NCBI RefSeq assembly: GCF_014218725.1
Contig: NZ_JABBJE010000001.1
Location: 310,001-374,000 of the forward strand
DNA: 64,000 bases
Origin: Brevundimonas huaxiensis
GTDB taxonomy: Bacteria; Pseudomonadota; Alphaproteobacteria; Caulobacterales; Caulobacteraceae
Direction of reading: 5' to 3'
In this document: one piece after another, positions 1 to 7,938 of the stretch
Position numbering within the stretch: position 1 is the first letter of the stretch
How the letters are laid out: each line of letters opens with the position of its first letter
The notes under the pieces: model-generated
What the model was told of the DNA's origin: nothing
Database searches by the model: none
The model's input: the letters and a program-made list of their open reading frames with translations, nothing else
Translations under genes and position numbers: made by a program

Positions 1-443
1 CCGCGCGGCAGGTCCACGCGGTTCTTCTGCATCTCCCACAGGTCTTCGACCGTCTCGGGCCGCACCTTGCCCTCGGCCAGGACGCGCGCGTAGGCCAGCG
101 CCGCCGCCGTGGTCCGCAGGTCCGCGCTCGCCGGATCGGCCGCCAGTCCCACGAAGTCGAAATAGTCGGAGCCCGCCAGACCATGGCGATTGGCGCCGGC
201 CGCGACGGTATTCAGGGCGCGCACCCGGTCGGCATTCCACACCGGCCGCCAGCCGTTCATTTCATAGAAGGCGCGCACATCCGCCTGCTGCGTCTCGGGC
301 AGACGCGAAATCTGGTCGTTGAAGCTGTTGTAGAAGGCCGTCGCCTCCGGTCCGCGCTGCACGAACACCTGCTGCGCGCGCGCCGCCGAGCCAAGGGTCA
401 TGGCCGCCGTCGCGACGCCCAGACCCAGTTGCCGTCTATTCAT
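1..443 (-). CDS. L,D-transpeptidase scaffold-domain protein (YcbB-like), partial
   Basis: N-terminal 147 residues of a gene that runs off the left edge. The protein opens with a Tat- or Sec-like signal (MNRRQLGLGVATAAM...ARAQ), then a region with FYEMNGWRPVW and NRHGLAGSDYFDF, which resembles the scaffold domain found before the catalytic domain in YcbB/LdtD-type murein L,D-transpeptidases. Such enzymes make 3-3 crosslinks in periplasmic peptidoglycan. The catalytic SHGC-type motif would lie outside the window, so the enzyme class is inferred from the scaffold alone. The ATG is at 441-443. The gene is divergent from nothing in view; rpmE lies upstream on the same strand and is separated from it by a terminator. 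Confidence 0.7.
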   Translation of the reverse strand, partial: MNRRQLGLGVATAAMTLGSAARAQQVFVQRGPEATAFYNSFNDQISRLPETQQADVRAFYEMNGWRPVWNADRVRALNTVAAGANRHGLAGSDYFDFVGLAADPASADLRTTAAALAYARVLAEGKVRPETVEDLWEMQKNRVDLPR

Positions 444-531
444 CGTCTTCCGCTTCTTCGATCGCTTCGGCCAGCGTGGCCGACGCCCCTGGTACCCGAA
501 CGCCTCCACATTATCGGTGTTCCGACCAAAC

Positions 532-559
532 AAAAAGCGCCGGCCTTGCGACCGACGCT
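532..559 (-). terminator. Intrinsic terminator after rpmE
   Basis: On the minus strand a 10-bp stem (AGCGTCGGTC / GGCCGGCGCT, with two G-U pairs) closes a GCAA tetraloop and is followed by TTTTTG. It lies 44 nt past the rpmE stop and separates rpmE from the transpeptidase gene. Confidence 0.85.
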
Positions 560-602
560 CTTGGTGTTCTGATTGCTGCGAGATGTCGCAGCCAGGACGC
601 GC

Positions 603-827
603 TTACTTCTTGATGAAGCCGGCGAACTTGTTGTTGAAGCGCGAGACGCGACCGCCGCGGTCCATCAGCTGGGCGTTGCCGCCCGTCCAGGCCGGGTGCG
701 TCGTCGGGTCGATGTCGAGGGCCAGCTTGTCGCCTTCCTTCCCGTAGGTCGAACGGGTCTGGTAGGTGCTGCCGTCGGTCATCACCACGGTGATGAAGTG
801 GTAGTCGGGATGGGTATCCGCCTTCAT
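603..827 (-). CDS. rpmE: 50S ribosomal protein L31
   Basis: 74-residue ribosomal protein L31 of the large subunit. It begins [19 protein letters not shown] and contains the conserved [13 protein letters not shown] and [13 protein letters not shown] segments. The Cys pair and third Cys that bind zinc in the C+ form are absent, so this is a zinc-independent C- version, as is usual in this group. Length is normal. It is transcribed alone, with a terminator downstream and a hairpin in its leader at 889-908. Confidence 0.97.
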   Translation of the reverse strand: MKADTHPDYHFITVVMTDGSTYQTRSTYGKEGDKLALDIDPTTHPAWTGGNAQLMDRGGRVSRFNNKFAGFIKK

Positions 828-888
828 GGTCGTCGTCCGGTCTCTGCGCGGTGACGATGCCGACCGTCCGTGCGCGTGAAATGAGAAA

Positions 889-908
889 CCCGCCAGAAAG
901 CCGGCGGG
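889..908 (-). promoter_or_regulatory. Terminator-like hairpin in the rpmE leader
   Basis: CCCGCC at 889-894 pairs with GGCGGG at 903-908. Read on the minus strand the hairpin is followed by TTTCTC. It lies about 60 nt before the rpmE start, in the space between the divergent rpmE and exporter genes, where no upstream minus-strand gene needs terminating. It may be an attenuator or just a stable leader hairpin. Confidence 0.3.
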
Positions 909-961
909 AATGAGGGGCGGCGTTTACACCGGGGGGCGTTCCGGGGCAAGAGGCGGGCGAA

Positions 962-2830
962 ATGACCGATCAAGCCGCCGCCTCCGCCTCTTCCGCCAAC
1001 CGCGCCTCGGGCATGGCGTCGCTGGAGGGCCGGCCCAGCGCCGGCGCCCTTCTGGCCGATCAGATGTCCGAAGCGGGCGCCAAGCGCGCCAAGCGTCGCG
1101 ACATCCGCCCGTTGGCGCGACTGATTCCCTTCGCCATGCGCCACAAGGGTCATGCCCTGATGGCGGTCTTCTGGCTGCTGTTGTCCACCGCCGCTTCGCT
1201 GGGCCTGACCGCCCTGGCGCGCGGGGCCATCGACCATGGGTTCGAGGCCGGCGGCGCCAATCTGAACATCTGGTTCCTGCTGCTGGGCGCCAACGCCCTG
1301 TTCCTGGGGCTGGCGACCGCCGCCCGCTACTATTTCGTCACCCGAACGGGCGAGCGCGTCATCGCCGATGTGCGAAAGGGTCTGTTCGGCCGCATCCTGA
1401 CGCTGGACCCGTCCTTCTACGCCCATATGCGCACCGGCGAGGTGCTGTCGCGCCTGACCACGGACATCGCCCTGGTCGAGACGTTGATGACGACGTCCAT
1501 CTCCTATGCGCTGCGCAACTTCTTGACCCTGATCGGCGGCGTGGCCCTGCTGTTCTTCGTCAGTCCCAAATTGACCGGCTTCGTCCTGCTGATCGTGCCT
1601 TTCCTCCTTGGGCCGATCTTCATCTTCGGCCGCAAGGTGCGCAAACTGACCGTCGCGTCTCAGGACCGCTTCGCCAACGCCGTCGGCTTCGCCGGCGAAA
1701 GCGTGGACGCCATCGAGACGGTCCAGGCCTTCGGCCGCGAACAGAGCGCCATCACCCGCTTCGGCGCGGCGGTCGAGGACGCCTTCAACGCCTCGCTGAC
1801 CCGGATGCAGGCCCGCGCCTGGATGACGGCCCTGATCATCGTCGTCATGTTCGGCGGCGTCACTCTGGTGCTGTGGCTGGGCGCCCAGGACGTGGTGAAG
1901 GGCGCCATGACGCCCGGCGCCCTGCTTCAGTTCGTTCTACTGTCCGTCTTCGCGGCGGGCGCCGTGGGCGCGCTCGGCGAAAGCTGGGGCGACGTGCAAA
2001 AGGCCGCCGGCGCCATGGAGCGGATCGAGGAGCTGATGCGCGCCGTCGCCGGCATCGCCCCGCCGCCTCAGGCCACCGCCCTGCCGACGCCCCCGCGCGG
2101 CGAGGTGTCGATGTCGGCCGTCGGTTTCGCCTATCCGGGCCGCCCGGATCTGCCGGCCCTGAAGGGCTTCAGCCTGACCGTGCGCCCCGGCGAGACTGTC
2201 GCCCTGGTCGGCCCGTCCGGCGCCGGCAAGTCCACGGTCTTCCGTCTGCTGCTGCGCTTCTATGATCCGCAGACCGGCATGGTCTCGGTCGACGGCGTCG
2301 ATGTGCGCCAGGCCGATCCGGTCGCCGTGCGCGACCGCTTCGCCTGGGTGTCGCAGGAAACGCCGCTGTTCTCGGGCTCGGCCTTGGAAAACATCCGCTT
2401 CGGCCGCGAGAACACCACCCTGGAAGAGGCCCGCGCCGTCGCCGAAAAGGCCCAGGCGCTCGGCTTCATCGACGCCCTGCCGGAAGGGTTCGATACCCCG
2501 CTCGGCGAGCGCGGCAAGAGCCTGTCGGGCGGCCAGCGCCAGCGCCTGGCCATCGCCCGCGCCCTGGTCCGCGACGCCCCCATCCTGCTGTTGGACGAGG
2601 CCACCAGCGCGCTGGACGCCGAGAGCGAACGCCTGGTCCAGGTCGCCCTCGATCAGGCGATGGAGGAGCGGACCACCCTGGTCATCGCCCACCGCCTCGC
2701 CACCGTCCTGCGCGCCGACCGCATCGTCGTCATGGACGACGGCCGCGTGGTCGAAGAGGGCACCCACGAGCAACTCGTCGCCCAAGGCGGCCTGTACGCC
2801 CGCCTCGCCGAGCTTCAGTTCCGCAACTAG
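962..2830 (+). CDS. ABC exporter, fused permease/ATPase (MsbA/LmrA type)
   Basis: 622-residue half-transporter of the exporter class. An N-terminal membrane domain of about six helices (roughly residues 60-340) is followed by one nucleotide-binding domain. It carries Walker A GPSGAGKST near 417, the Q-loop, signature LSGGQRQR near 521, Walker B ILLLDEAT near 541 and the H-loop IAHR near 574, all intact. It would act as a homodimer in the inner membrane, exporting a lipid or drug. The substrate cannot be told from sequence. The ATG is preceded by AGAGGCGGGCGAA. The 3' end overlaps the convergent phosphodiesterase gene by 4 nt. Confidence 0.9.
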   Translation: MTDQAAASASSANRASGMASLEGRPSAGALLADQMSEAGAKRAKRRDIRPLARLIPFAMRHKGHALMAVFWLLLSTAASLGLTALARGAIDHGFEAGGANLNIWFLLLGANALFLGLATAARYYFVTRTGERVIADVRKGLFGRILTLDPSFYAHMRTGEVLSRLTTDIALVETLMTTSISYALRNFLTLIGGVALLFFVSPKLTGFVLLIVPFLLGPIFIFGRKVRKLTVASQDRFANAVGFAGESVDAIETVQAFGREQSAITRFGAAVEDAFNASLTRMQARAWMTALIIVVMFGGVTLVLWLGAQDVVKGAMTPGALLQFVLLSVFAAGAVGALGESWGDVQKAAGAMERIEELMRAVAGIAPPPQATALPTPPRGEVSMSAVGFAYPGRPDLPALKGFSLTVRPGETVALVGPSGAGKSTVFRLLLRFYDPQTGMVSVDGVDVRQADPVAVRDRFAWVSQETPLFSGSALENIRFGRENTTLEEARAVAEKAQALGFIDALPEGFDTPLGERGKSLSGGQRQRLAIARALVRDAPILLLDEATSALDAESERLVQVALDQAMEERTTLVIAHRLATVLRADRIVVMDDGRVVEEGTHEQLVAQGGLYARLAELQFRN

Positions 2831-3858
2831 GGCGCCGGGGGCCGCGCCAGCGCTGGGAAATCGCTGAACAGCGCATCGACCCCGGCTGCGGCGAAGGCTG
2901 CGGCATAGCCGGTCATGTCGCCGTGCCCGGCCGGGTCGTCGCCTCTGCGTCGCTCGACCGGCAGGAAGGCGTTCTCGGCCCGCAGCGTCCAGACCACGAC
3001 CTCGAGGCCCGCCGCATGGGCGTCGGCGACCAGGGAGCTCGGCGCGGCCGTGCGACCTTCGGCGTCGCGCGGCAGGACCAGGGTCATCTCCGGCGCGACC
3101 CAGGCGGCGTAGGCGGCGATGGCCCTTAGCCCCTCGGGCGTGATCATCTGCGCATAGGTCACGTCCGCCCGGTCCGCCGGTCCGCCCTTGGCCGATACGA
3201 GTTGAGCAAGCGGCGCATCGATCCGCGTCGCCAACCGCTCCAGCGGCCCGACCTCGAAACACTGGATGATGATCGGGGCGTTGGCGCCCGTCAGGCCCAG
3301 CCGCTCCAGTTCAGCGACGAACCCGTCCTCCATTGGCAAACCGATCGCGGCGAAATAGGTCGGGTGTTTCAGCTCCGGCGCCACGGCGATCGTCCGCCCG
3401 GTCCGCGCCGAGGCCTCGCGCGCGATGACGACGACCTCGTCGAAGGTCAGGATCGGCTCCTGTCCGTCATAGGCGGCGCTGCCCGGTCGAAAGCCGGGCA
3501 ATCGCTCCCTGGCCCTCAGGGTCTTCAACTCGGCCAGGGTGAAGTCTTCGGTGAACCAGCCGGTGGTCTCGACCCCGTCGATGGTTTTGGTCGTCCGACG
3601 GCCCGCGAACTCGGGCCGGTCGCCCACGTCGGTCGTGCCGCCGATCTCGTTCTCATGCCGATCGACGAAGACGCCGTCGCTGGTCAGCACCAGATCTGGC
3701 TCGATCACGTCCGCGCCCTGTTCGATCGCCAGCTCATAGGCCGCACGCGTGTGCTCGGGCCGTTCGCCAGACGCGCCGCGGTGGGCGATGATCAGGGGCT
3801 GAGCCAAGGCTGGCGTTCCGGTCAGAAGGACGAGGCCGCACAGGATGAAACGGATCAT
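2827..3858 (-). CDS. glpQ: Glycerophosphodiester phosphodiesterase
   Basis: 343-residue periplasmic enzyme of the GDPD TIM-barrel family, splitting glycerophosphodiesters into glycerol-3-phosphate and an alcohol. A Sec signal peptide (MIRFILCGLVLLTGTPALAQ) precedes the mature domain. Catalytic residues are visible: His26-Arg27 in AHRGASG, Glu53 and Asp55 in IEPD, and His68 in DRHEN. Length and the long insertion between motifs fit the periplasmic GlpQ type rather than the cytosolic UgpQ type. The ATG follows AAGGCGG closely. The symbol is assigned by family; the natural substrate is not proven. Confidence 0.88.
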   Translation of the reverse strand: MIRFILCGLVLLTGTPALAQPLIIAHRGASGERPEHTRAAYELAIEQGADVIEPDLVLTSDGVFVDRHENEIGGTTDVGDRPEFAGRRTTKTIDGVETTGWFTEDFTLAELKTLRARERLPGFRPGSAAYDGQEPILTFDEVVVIAREASARTGRTIAVAPELKHPTYFAAIGLPMEDGFVAELERLGLTGANAPIIIQCFEVGPLERLATRIDAPLAQLVSAKGGPADRADVTYAQMITPEGLRAIAAYAAWVAPEMTLVLPRDAEGRTAAPSSLVADAHAAGLEVVVWTLRAENAFLPVERRRGDDPAGHGDMTGYAAAFAAAGVDALFSDFPALARPPAP

Positions 3859-3901
3859 CCGCCTTGGATAGGGCAGGGGTGCGACAGGCCGATGACCGTC
3901 T

Positions 3902-4037
3902 CCGCCCCACGTGTGGGGAGGGGGACCGCGAAGCGGTGGAGGGGTTCTTGACGCCCCACCGGCCGCTGGCGATCAGGCAAGAGCCCCTTCGTCACGGCGC
4001 TGAAGAAGCGCCGCGCCACTTCCCCGCAAGCGGGGAA
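3902..4037. repeat. REP-like long imperfect palindrome
   Basis: A non-coding block between glpQ and suhB forms a nested imperfect palindrome. Left arm 3902-3950 and right arm 3978-4037 match as reverse complements, including GAGGGGTTCTTG against CAAGAGCCCC. Each arm contains its own hairpins: CCCCAC/GTGGGG, GACCGC/GCGGT, and CTTCCCCG/CGGGGAAG. The architecture resembles REP/BIME elements. No second copy was noticed in this window. Confidence 0.6.
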
Positions 4038-4053
4038 GAGACAGAAGCGAGCC

Positions 4054-4860
4054 TCAGGAGCCCTGCAAAACCTTGCGCAGGTGCGGATGCAATTCGGTGT
4101 TCGACGCCAGGATCGACTTGCCCGTCTTCGGGTCGCCGTTGTTCTCGATGGTCGTGACCCGGCCGCCGGCCTCGGTGACGAACAGGATGCCCGCCGCCAC
4201 GTCCCAGGGCTTCAGATTGCGCTCATAATAGGCGTCGTAGCGACCGGCCGCGACCCAGGCGAAGTCCAGGGCGGCCGAACCCAGGCGACGGATGCCCGCA
4301 ACGCGCTGGCCCACGGCGTGCAGGTCCTTGATCGCCTGGGCGTGACCCGACTTGCCGATGAAGGGCAGGCCGGTGGCGATCAGGCTTTCGGACAGATCAC
4401 GACGGCCGGCGACGCGGATGCGCTGGTCGTTCAGATAGCAGCCCTTGCCCTTTTCGGCCCAGAACAGCTCGTTCATGACGGGGTTGTAGGTCACGCCGGC
4501 GACGATCTCGCTCGACCCGTCCGGCGCGCGGCGCTCCAGCCCCACCGTGATGGCGAAGTGAGGCATGGCGTGCATGAAGTTGGTGGTGCCGTCGATCGGA
4601 TCGACGATCCAGGTGTGGGACTTGTCCGTCCCCTCGATCATGCCGCGTTCCTCGCCCAGGAAGCCGTAGCCGGGGCGGGCCTTCATCAGCAGTTCGTATA
4701 GCGTGTCTTCGGCCTTCAGGTCGGCGGCCGTGACGAAGTCGCCGGGGCCCTTTCTCGACACCTGAAGCTGGGAGACTTCGCCGAAGTCGCGCAGCATCGG
4801 GCGGGCGGTCTTGCGCACCGCATCGGTCATGACTTGGAGCAGGGCGGAGGCGAGGGCCAT
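4054..4860 (-). CDS. suhB: Inositol-1-monophosphatase
   Basis: 268-residue member of the Mg-dependent inositol monophosphatase family, hydrolysing myo-inositol phosphates. In bacteria SuhB also acts in rRNA transcription antitermination. Metal-binding motifs are intact: GEERG with Glu70-Glu71, WIVDPIDGTTNF with Asp87 and Asp90, and the C-terminal PWDVAAG. The start is set by AGGAG 8 nt upstream of the ATG. It lies downstream of efp on the same strand, but an intrinsic terminator intervenes, so it probably has its own promoter. Confidence 0.93.
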   Translation of the reverse strand: MALASALLQVMTDAVRKTARPMLRDFGEVSQLQVSRKGPGDFVTAADLKAEDTLYELLMKARPGYGFLGEERGMIEGTDKSHTWIVDPIDGTTNFMHAMPHFAITVGLERRAPDGSSEIVAGVTYNPVMNELFWAEKGKGCYLNDQRIRVAGRRDLSESLIATGLPFIGKSGHAQAIKDLHAVGQRVAGIRRLGSAALDFAWVAAGRYDAYYERNLKPWDVAAGILFVTEAGGRVTTIENNGDPKTGKSILASNTELHPHLRKVLQGS

Positions 4861-4927
4861 CGAGGAATCTCCTGGTCCGAAAGTCCTTCAAAGCCGCAGC
4901 CGGACAGTCGGAGAAGTTCAGAAAGGA

Positions 4928-4948
4928 ACGGCCCCGAAAGGGGCCGCT
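4928..4948 (-). terminator. Intrinsic terminator after efp
   Basis: GGCCCC/GGGGCC stem at 4930-4945 with a TTTC loop on the minus strand, followed by TTCCTTTC. It is placed 17 nt past the efp stop. Confidence 0.65.
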
Positions 4949-4964
4949 TTAACGTGGTGGTCTG

Positions 4965-5531
4965 TTAGTCCGCGCGGCGGACGTATTCCCCGCTGGTCGT
5001 GTCGACGACGATACGCTCGCCGGCCGACATATAGGGCGGGATCATGATGCGCACGCCGTTCGACGCCAGCGCGGGCTTGTAGGACGAAGAGGCGGTCTGG
5101 CCCTTAACGGTCGGCTCGGTCTCGGCGACTTCCAGCACGACCTGATCGGGCAGTTCCAGGCCGATCGGACGCTCTTCGTGCATCTCGATCACGACCTTCA
5201 TGCCTTCTTGCAGATAGGGGATGCGCTCTTCGCCGACCCAGTCCTTCTGCAGTTCGATCTGCTCATAGGTGGCATCGTCCATGAAGACCAGGCTGTCGCC
5301 GTTGTCGAACAGATAGGAGAAGTCCTTCTGTTCCAGCGTCACGCGCTCGACCTTGTCTTCCGAACGGAAGCGTTCGTTCAGCTTGTTGCCGGTCTCGAGG
5401 TTCTTGGCCTCGACGTTGGCGAAGGCGCCGCCCTTGCCGGGCTTGACGTGGCTGGCCTTGGTGACGACCCACAGGCCGCCATTGTGCTGCAGGACCATGC
5501 CGGGCTTGATGGTGTTGCCGTTGATCTTCAT
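4965..5531 (-). CDS. efp: Translation elongation factor P
   Basis: 188-residue EF-P, which relieves ribosome stalling at polyproline stretches. Three beta-barrel domains cover the whole length, ending SGEYVRRAD. The tip of domain I reads [10 protein letters not shown] with Lys33, the position that receives beta-lysyl or equivalent modification in EpmA-type systems. No modification enzyme is encoded nearby. Proline-rich proteins in the window, such as the one at 9674, are plausible clients. Confidence 0.97.
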   Translation of the reverse strand: MKINGNTIKPGMVLQHNGGLWVVTKASHVKPGKGGAFANVEAKNLETGNKLNERFRSEDKVERVTLEQKDFSYLFDNGDSLVFMDDATYEQIELQKDWVGEERIPYLQEGMKVVIEMHEERPIGLELPDQVVLEVAETEPTVKGQTASSSYKPALASNGVRIMIPPYMSAGERIVVDTTSGEYVRRAD

Positions 5532-5634
5532 GGGGTCACATCGGAAATGGAGTTGCGCCCTCGCACCGTTCGGGGCGAGGCGAATAGGGCGCGATCCCTA
5601 GAGGAAGCCCCGATAAAGGGCAAGGCGACGCAAC

Positions 5635-6195
5635 CTAATGCAGGGTGCGCCCGCCCGAGGCGTCATCGGCCTTGCGATGCAGGAAGTTTCCGAACCGCAC
5701 GCCCGACCCCAGCGGCGCCGCCATCTTGCCGGCTCCTTCGTCTAGTTTGCGCGCCTCGTGGGCGAAGGCGGCGGCCAGACCGGCCGACGACATGGCGGCG
5801 ATCACCTGACGCGCCATCGACGACGGCCGCAGGCCCAGCCAGACGGCGTTTACCGTCTGGGCCGCCAGCCACAAGCCCATGGCGCGGGTGCGTTCGGGCC
5901 GCGACGGCGCATTCCACACCCGCACCGCGGACAGGGTGGTGGCGGAAAACACGGCGGGCAGGATCAGGCTGAAGGCGCCCCGCGGCTTCTCGGTGATCGG
6001 CAGATCTTTCTTGCGGACCTGTTTCAGATTGCGCTTGGGCGTCAGGGCGCCCGAGGCGATGCCATGCGCCAGCAGAGCGAAGCCGACGGTCAGGGCGATC
6101 CCGGCGACCACATGGCCGGCGCTGCGGCCCTCGCTGTTCAGCAAGTCCATGGCGGCGTCGCGCACGTCGTCGATGGCGTCGTCGATATCGGTCAT
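5635..6195 (-). CDS. Small multi-pass membrane protein, unknown function
   Basis: 186-residue protein with a charged N-terminus (MTDIDDAIDDVRDAAMDLL) and about four hydrophobic segments, near residues 25-50, 75-95, 105-122 and 128-145. I do not recognise the family. A segment WLAAQTVNAVWLGLRP is faintly reminiscent of TspO-type proteins, but the full TspO motif set is not visible. Start ATG is preceded by GGAGCGGACC. It lies alone between efp (upstream, same strand, 104 nt away across the efp start) and bfr. Confidence 0.6.
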   Translation of the reverse strand: MTDIDDAIDDVRDAAMDLLNSEGRSAGHVVAGIALTVGFALLAHGIASGALTPKRNLKQVRKKDLPITEKPRGAFSLILPAVFSATTLSAVRVWNAPSRPERTRAMGLWLAAQTVNAVWLGLRPSSMARQVIAAMSSAGLAAAFAHEARKLDEGAGKMAAPLGSGVRFGNFLHRKADDASGGRTLH

Positions 6196-6264
6196 GGTCC
6201 GCTCCAGCTTGGCCCTGACAGGCTAATGGCCGGAGCGGATTGGGGTTCCGTCAGAAGGCAGAGC

Positions 6265-6765
6265 TTAGTTGCCGGTCGCCGCGCCTTCGGTGATGATCTC
6301 TTTCATCGCCGATTGCAGATAGTTCTGCGCACCCATCAGCTCGATCAGCTTGTGCTGGTTTTCCAGGAAGTCGATGTGCTCTTCCGTGTCGGTCAGGATC
6401 TTCATCAGCAGGTCACGGCTGACGTAATCGCGGGTTCCCTCGCACTGGGTCACGGCGGCGGCGGTCGTGGCGCGGCTGTCCAGTTCCAGTTGCAGGTCGG
6501 CGCCCAGGCATTCGATCGGATCCTCGCCAACCTTCAGCTTGTGCAGATCCTGCAGGTTGGGCAGGCCGTCCAGGAACAGGATGCGTTTGATCAGCATGTC
6601 GGCGTGCTTCATCTCGCCGATTGATTCTTCGTAGATCACGTTGCCCAGGTGCGCGAGGCCCCAGCTTTCGAACATGCGGGCATGCAGGAAATACTGATTC
6701 ACGGCCGTCAGCTCGTTGGTCAGCACTGCGTTCAGCGTGCGCAGGATTGCGGGGTCGCCCTTCAT
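6265..6765 (-). CDS. bfr: Bacterioferritin
   Basis: 166-residue heme-containing ferritin that stores iron as a 24-mer in the cytosol. Ferroxidase ligands Glu18, Glu51 and His54 and later Glu/His in DTEEHIDFLENQ are present, as is Met52 in EMKHAD, the axial heme ligand. The start chosen is MKGDPAILRTLN, because AAGGA lies 8 nt upstream and family members begin the same way; an in-frame ATG two codons earlier has poor spacing. It is downstream of bfd on the same strand, which fits a store-and-release iron unit. Confidence 0.95.
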   Translation of the reverse strand: MKGDPAILRTLNAVLTNELTAVNQYFLHARMFESWGLAHLGNVIYEESIGEMKHADMLIKRILFLDGLPNLQDLHKLKVGEDPIECLGADLQLELDSRATTAAAVTQCEGTRDYVSRDLLMKILTDTEEHIDFLENQHKLIELMGAQNYLQSAMKEIITEGAATGN

Positions 6766-6906
6766 GGCCATGGTCCTTGGTCTCGCCACGGCGCTGTCGC
6801 CGTCTGTCGAGCGCAGCCATAACACAGTAGAACGCGGCGTGTTTATTTGCGAGTTTTTATCACTGCATTGAGAGTGCGAGTGACTGTCGCCCGCAGGCGA
6901 AGCAAA

Positions 6907-7092
6907 CTATTCGGCTGCGAGTGCGAACGCTTCGCGGCTTTCCTGAATCATCTGACGCATTTCGCAGACGCATTTGGCGCACTGGGCCTGGCACTGGTTG
7001 CGCGCGAAGATGTCGCGCGGACGACAGGCGCCGGCCTCGATGGCCTGGGCGACATCACGCTGGCGAAGACCGTTACAGTTGCAGACGTACAC
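6907..7092 (-). CDS. bfd: Bacterioferritin-associated ferredoxin
   Basis: 61-residue [2Fe-2S] protein of the BFD family, which delivers electrons to Bfr heme so stored ferric iron can be released. The N-terminal YVCNCNGLRQRDV gives Cys4 and Cys6, and CAKCVCEM supplies the second pair. The start codon is GTG at 7090-7092 without a strong ribosome site. The gene lies 141 nt upstream of bfr in the same direction. Confidence 0.88.
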   Translation of the reverse strand: MYVCNCNGLRQRDVAQAIEAGACRPRDIFARNQCQAQCAKCVCEMRQMIQESREAFALAAE

Positions 7093-7115
7093 GAGGCGCT
7101 ACACGTTTCACTGAC

Positions 7116-7130
7116 TGAGAATGGTTCGCT
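7116..7130 (-). promoter_or_regulatory. Fur-like box upstream of bfd
   Basis: TGAGAATGGTTCGCT is a near-palindrome close to the alphaproteobacterial Fur-type pattern TGCGAATNATTCGCA, 24 nt before the bfd start. A weaker match (TGCGAGTTTTTATCA, 6848-6862) lies upstream of bfr. Iron control would suit this gene pair, but the matches are by eye only. Confidence 0.4.
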
Positions 7131-7213
7131 ATAGCAGTCCTTAAGGCGATTGCAAGTCGTTCGCATGGGTCAGCCGGCGGTGGGCCGTTGACGGATCGTC
7201 GCGGGGGCGGGCA

Positions 7214-7876
7214 ATGACGCGCATGGCCCGAACACCCACCGTCCCCGAGCGTCCGCCCTGCCGGCTGTATCTGATCACGCCGCCCGCAATCGCCGACCTG
7301 AACGCCTTTGCGCAGACCCTCGATCAGGCCTTGGCGGCCGGCGATGTCGCGGCCTTGCAGATCCGGCTGAAGCCCGCCGACGACGGCGCCATCCGCACGG
7401 CTGTCGAGGTCTTGGCTCCCGTTGCGCGGCGTCATGATGTCGCGGTTCTGCTGAACGACCGGCCGGATCTTGCGCGGGCCACCGGCTGCGACGGCGTTCA
7501 CATCGGTCAGGAAGACGGCTCGCTGGCCGAGGCGCGGCGTATCATGGGGCCGGACGCCATGATCGGCGTCACCTGCCACGACGACCGCGATCTGGCTTGG
7601 GATGCCGCAGAGGGCGGCGCCGATTACGTCGCCTTCGGCGCCTTTTATCCCACAGAGACAAAGGAAACGGTGCATCGTCCGCCCTTGGACATCCTGACGG
7701 TGTGGCAAGAAACGGTCGAGGCACCCTGCGTGGCCATCGGCGGGATCACGGTCGACAACGCCGCAGAGCTTGCCCAGGCCGGCGCCGACTTCGTGGCGGT
7801 CAGCGGCGGGGTCTGGAACCATCCTGACGGCCCGGCCGAGGCCGTCAGGCGCTTCAATGAAAAATTGAGGCCCTGA
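7214..7876 (+). CDS. thiE: Thiamine-phosphate synthase
   Basis: 220-residue TIM-barrel enzyme joining hydroxymethylpyrimidine diphosphate to thiazole phosphate to give thiamine monophosphate. Visible family motifs are [55 protein letters not shown] and the C-terminal VAVSGGVW. The motif order and length match ThiE rather than TenI, since the diphosphate-binding segments are kept. A second ATG three codons in is equally possible as the start. No other thi genes are in the window. Confidence 0.92.
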   Translation: MTRMARTPTVPERPPCRLYLITPPAIADLNAFAQTLDQALAAGDVAALQIRLKPADDGAIRTAVEVLAPVARRHDVAVLLNDRPDLARATGCDGVHIGQEDGSLAEARRIMGPDAMIGVTCHDDRDLAWDAAEGGADYVAFGAFYPTETKETVHRPPLDILTVWQETVEAPCVAIGGITVDNAAELAQAGADFVAVSGGVWNHPDGPAEAVRRFNEKLRP

Positions 7877-7938
7877 CTTCAGGGGATATTAGGAACCGGC
7901 TGATCCTATGCCGATCTCTGATTGGTCGGAACCTGTCC

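Noticed and set aside
910..2265. Long open frame of 451 codons overlapping the ABC exporter
   Set aside because: It is a high-GC shadow: very rich in Arg, Gly and Pro, with no domain. The overlapping frame has intact ABC motifs.
1937..3262. 441-codon minus-strand frame across the exporter 3' end and glpQ
   Set aside because: Antisense to two clear genes, low-complexity, no motifs.
5635..6195. TspO assignment for the membrane protein
   Set aside because: Only one faint motif resemblance; the conserved Trp-rich pattern of TspO is not present.
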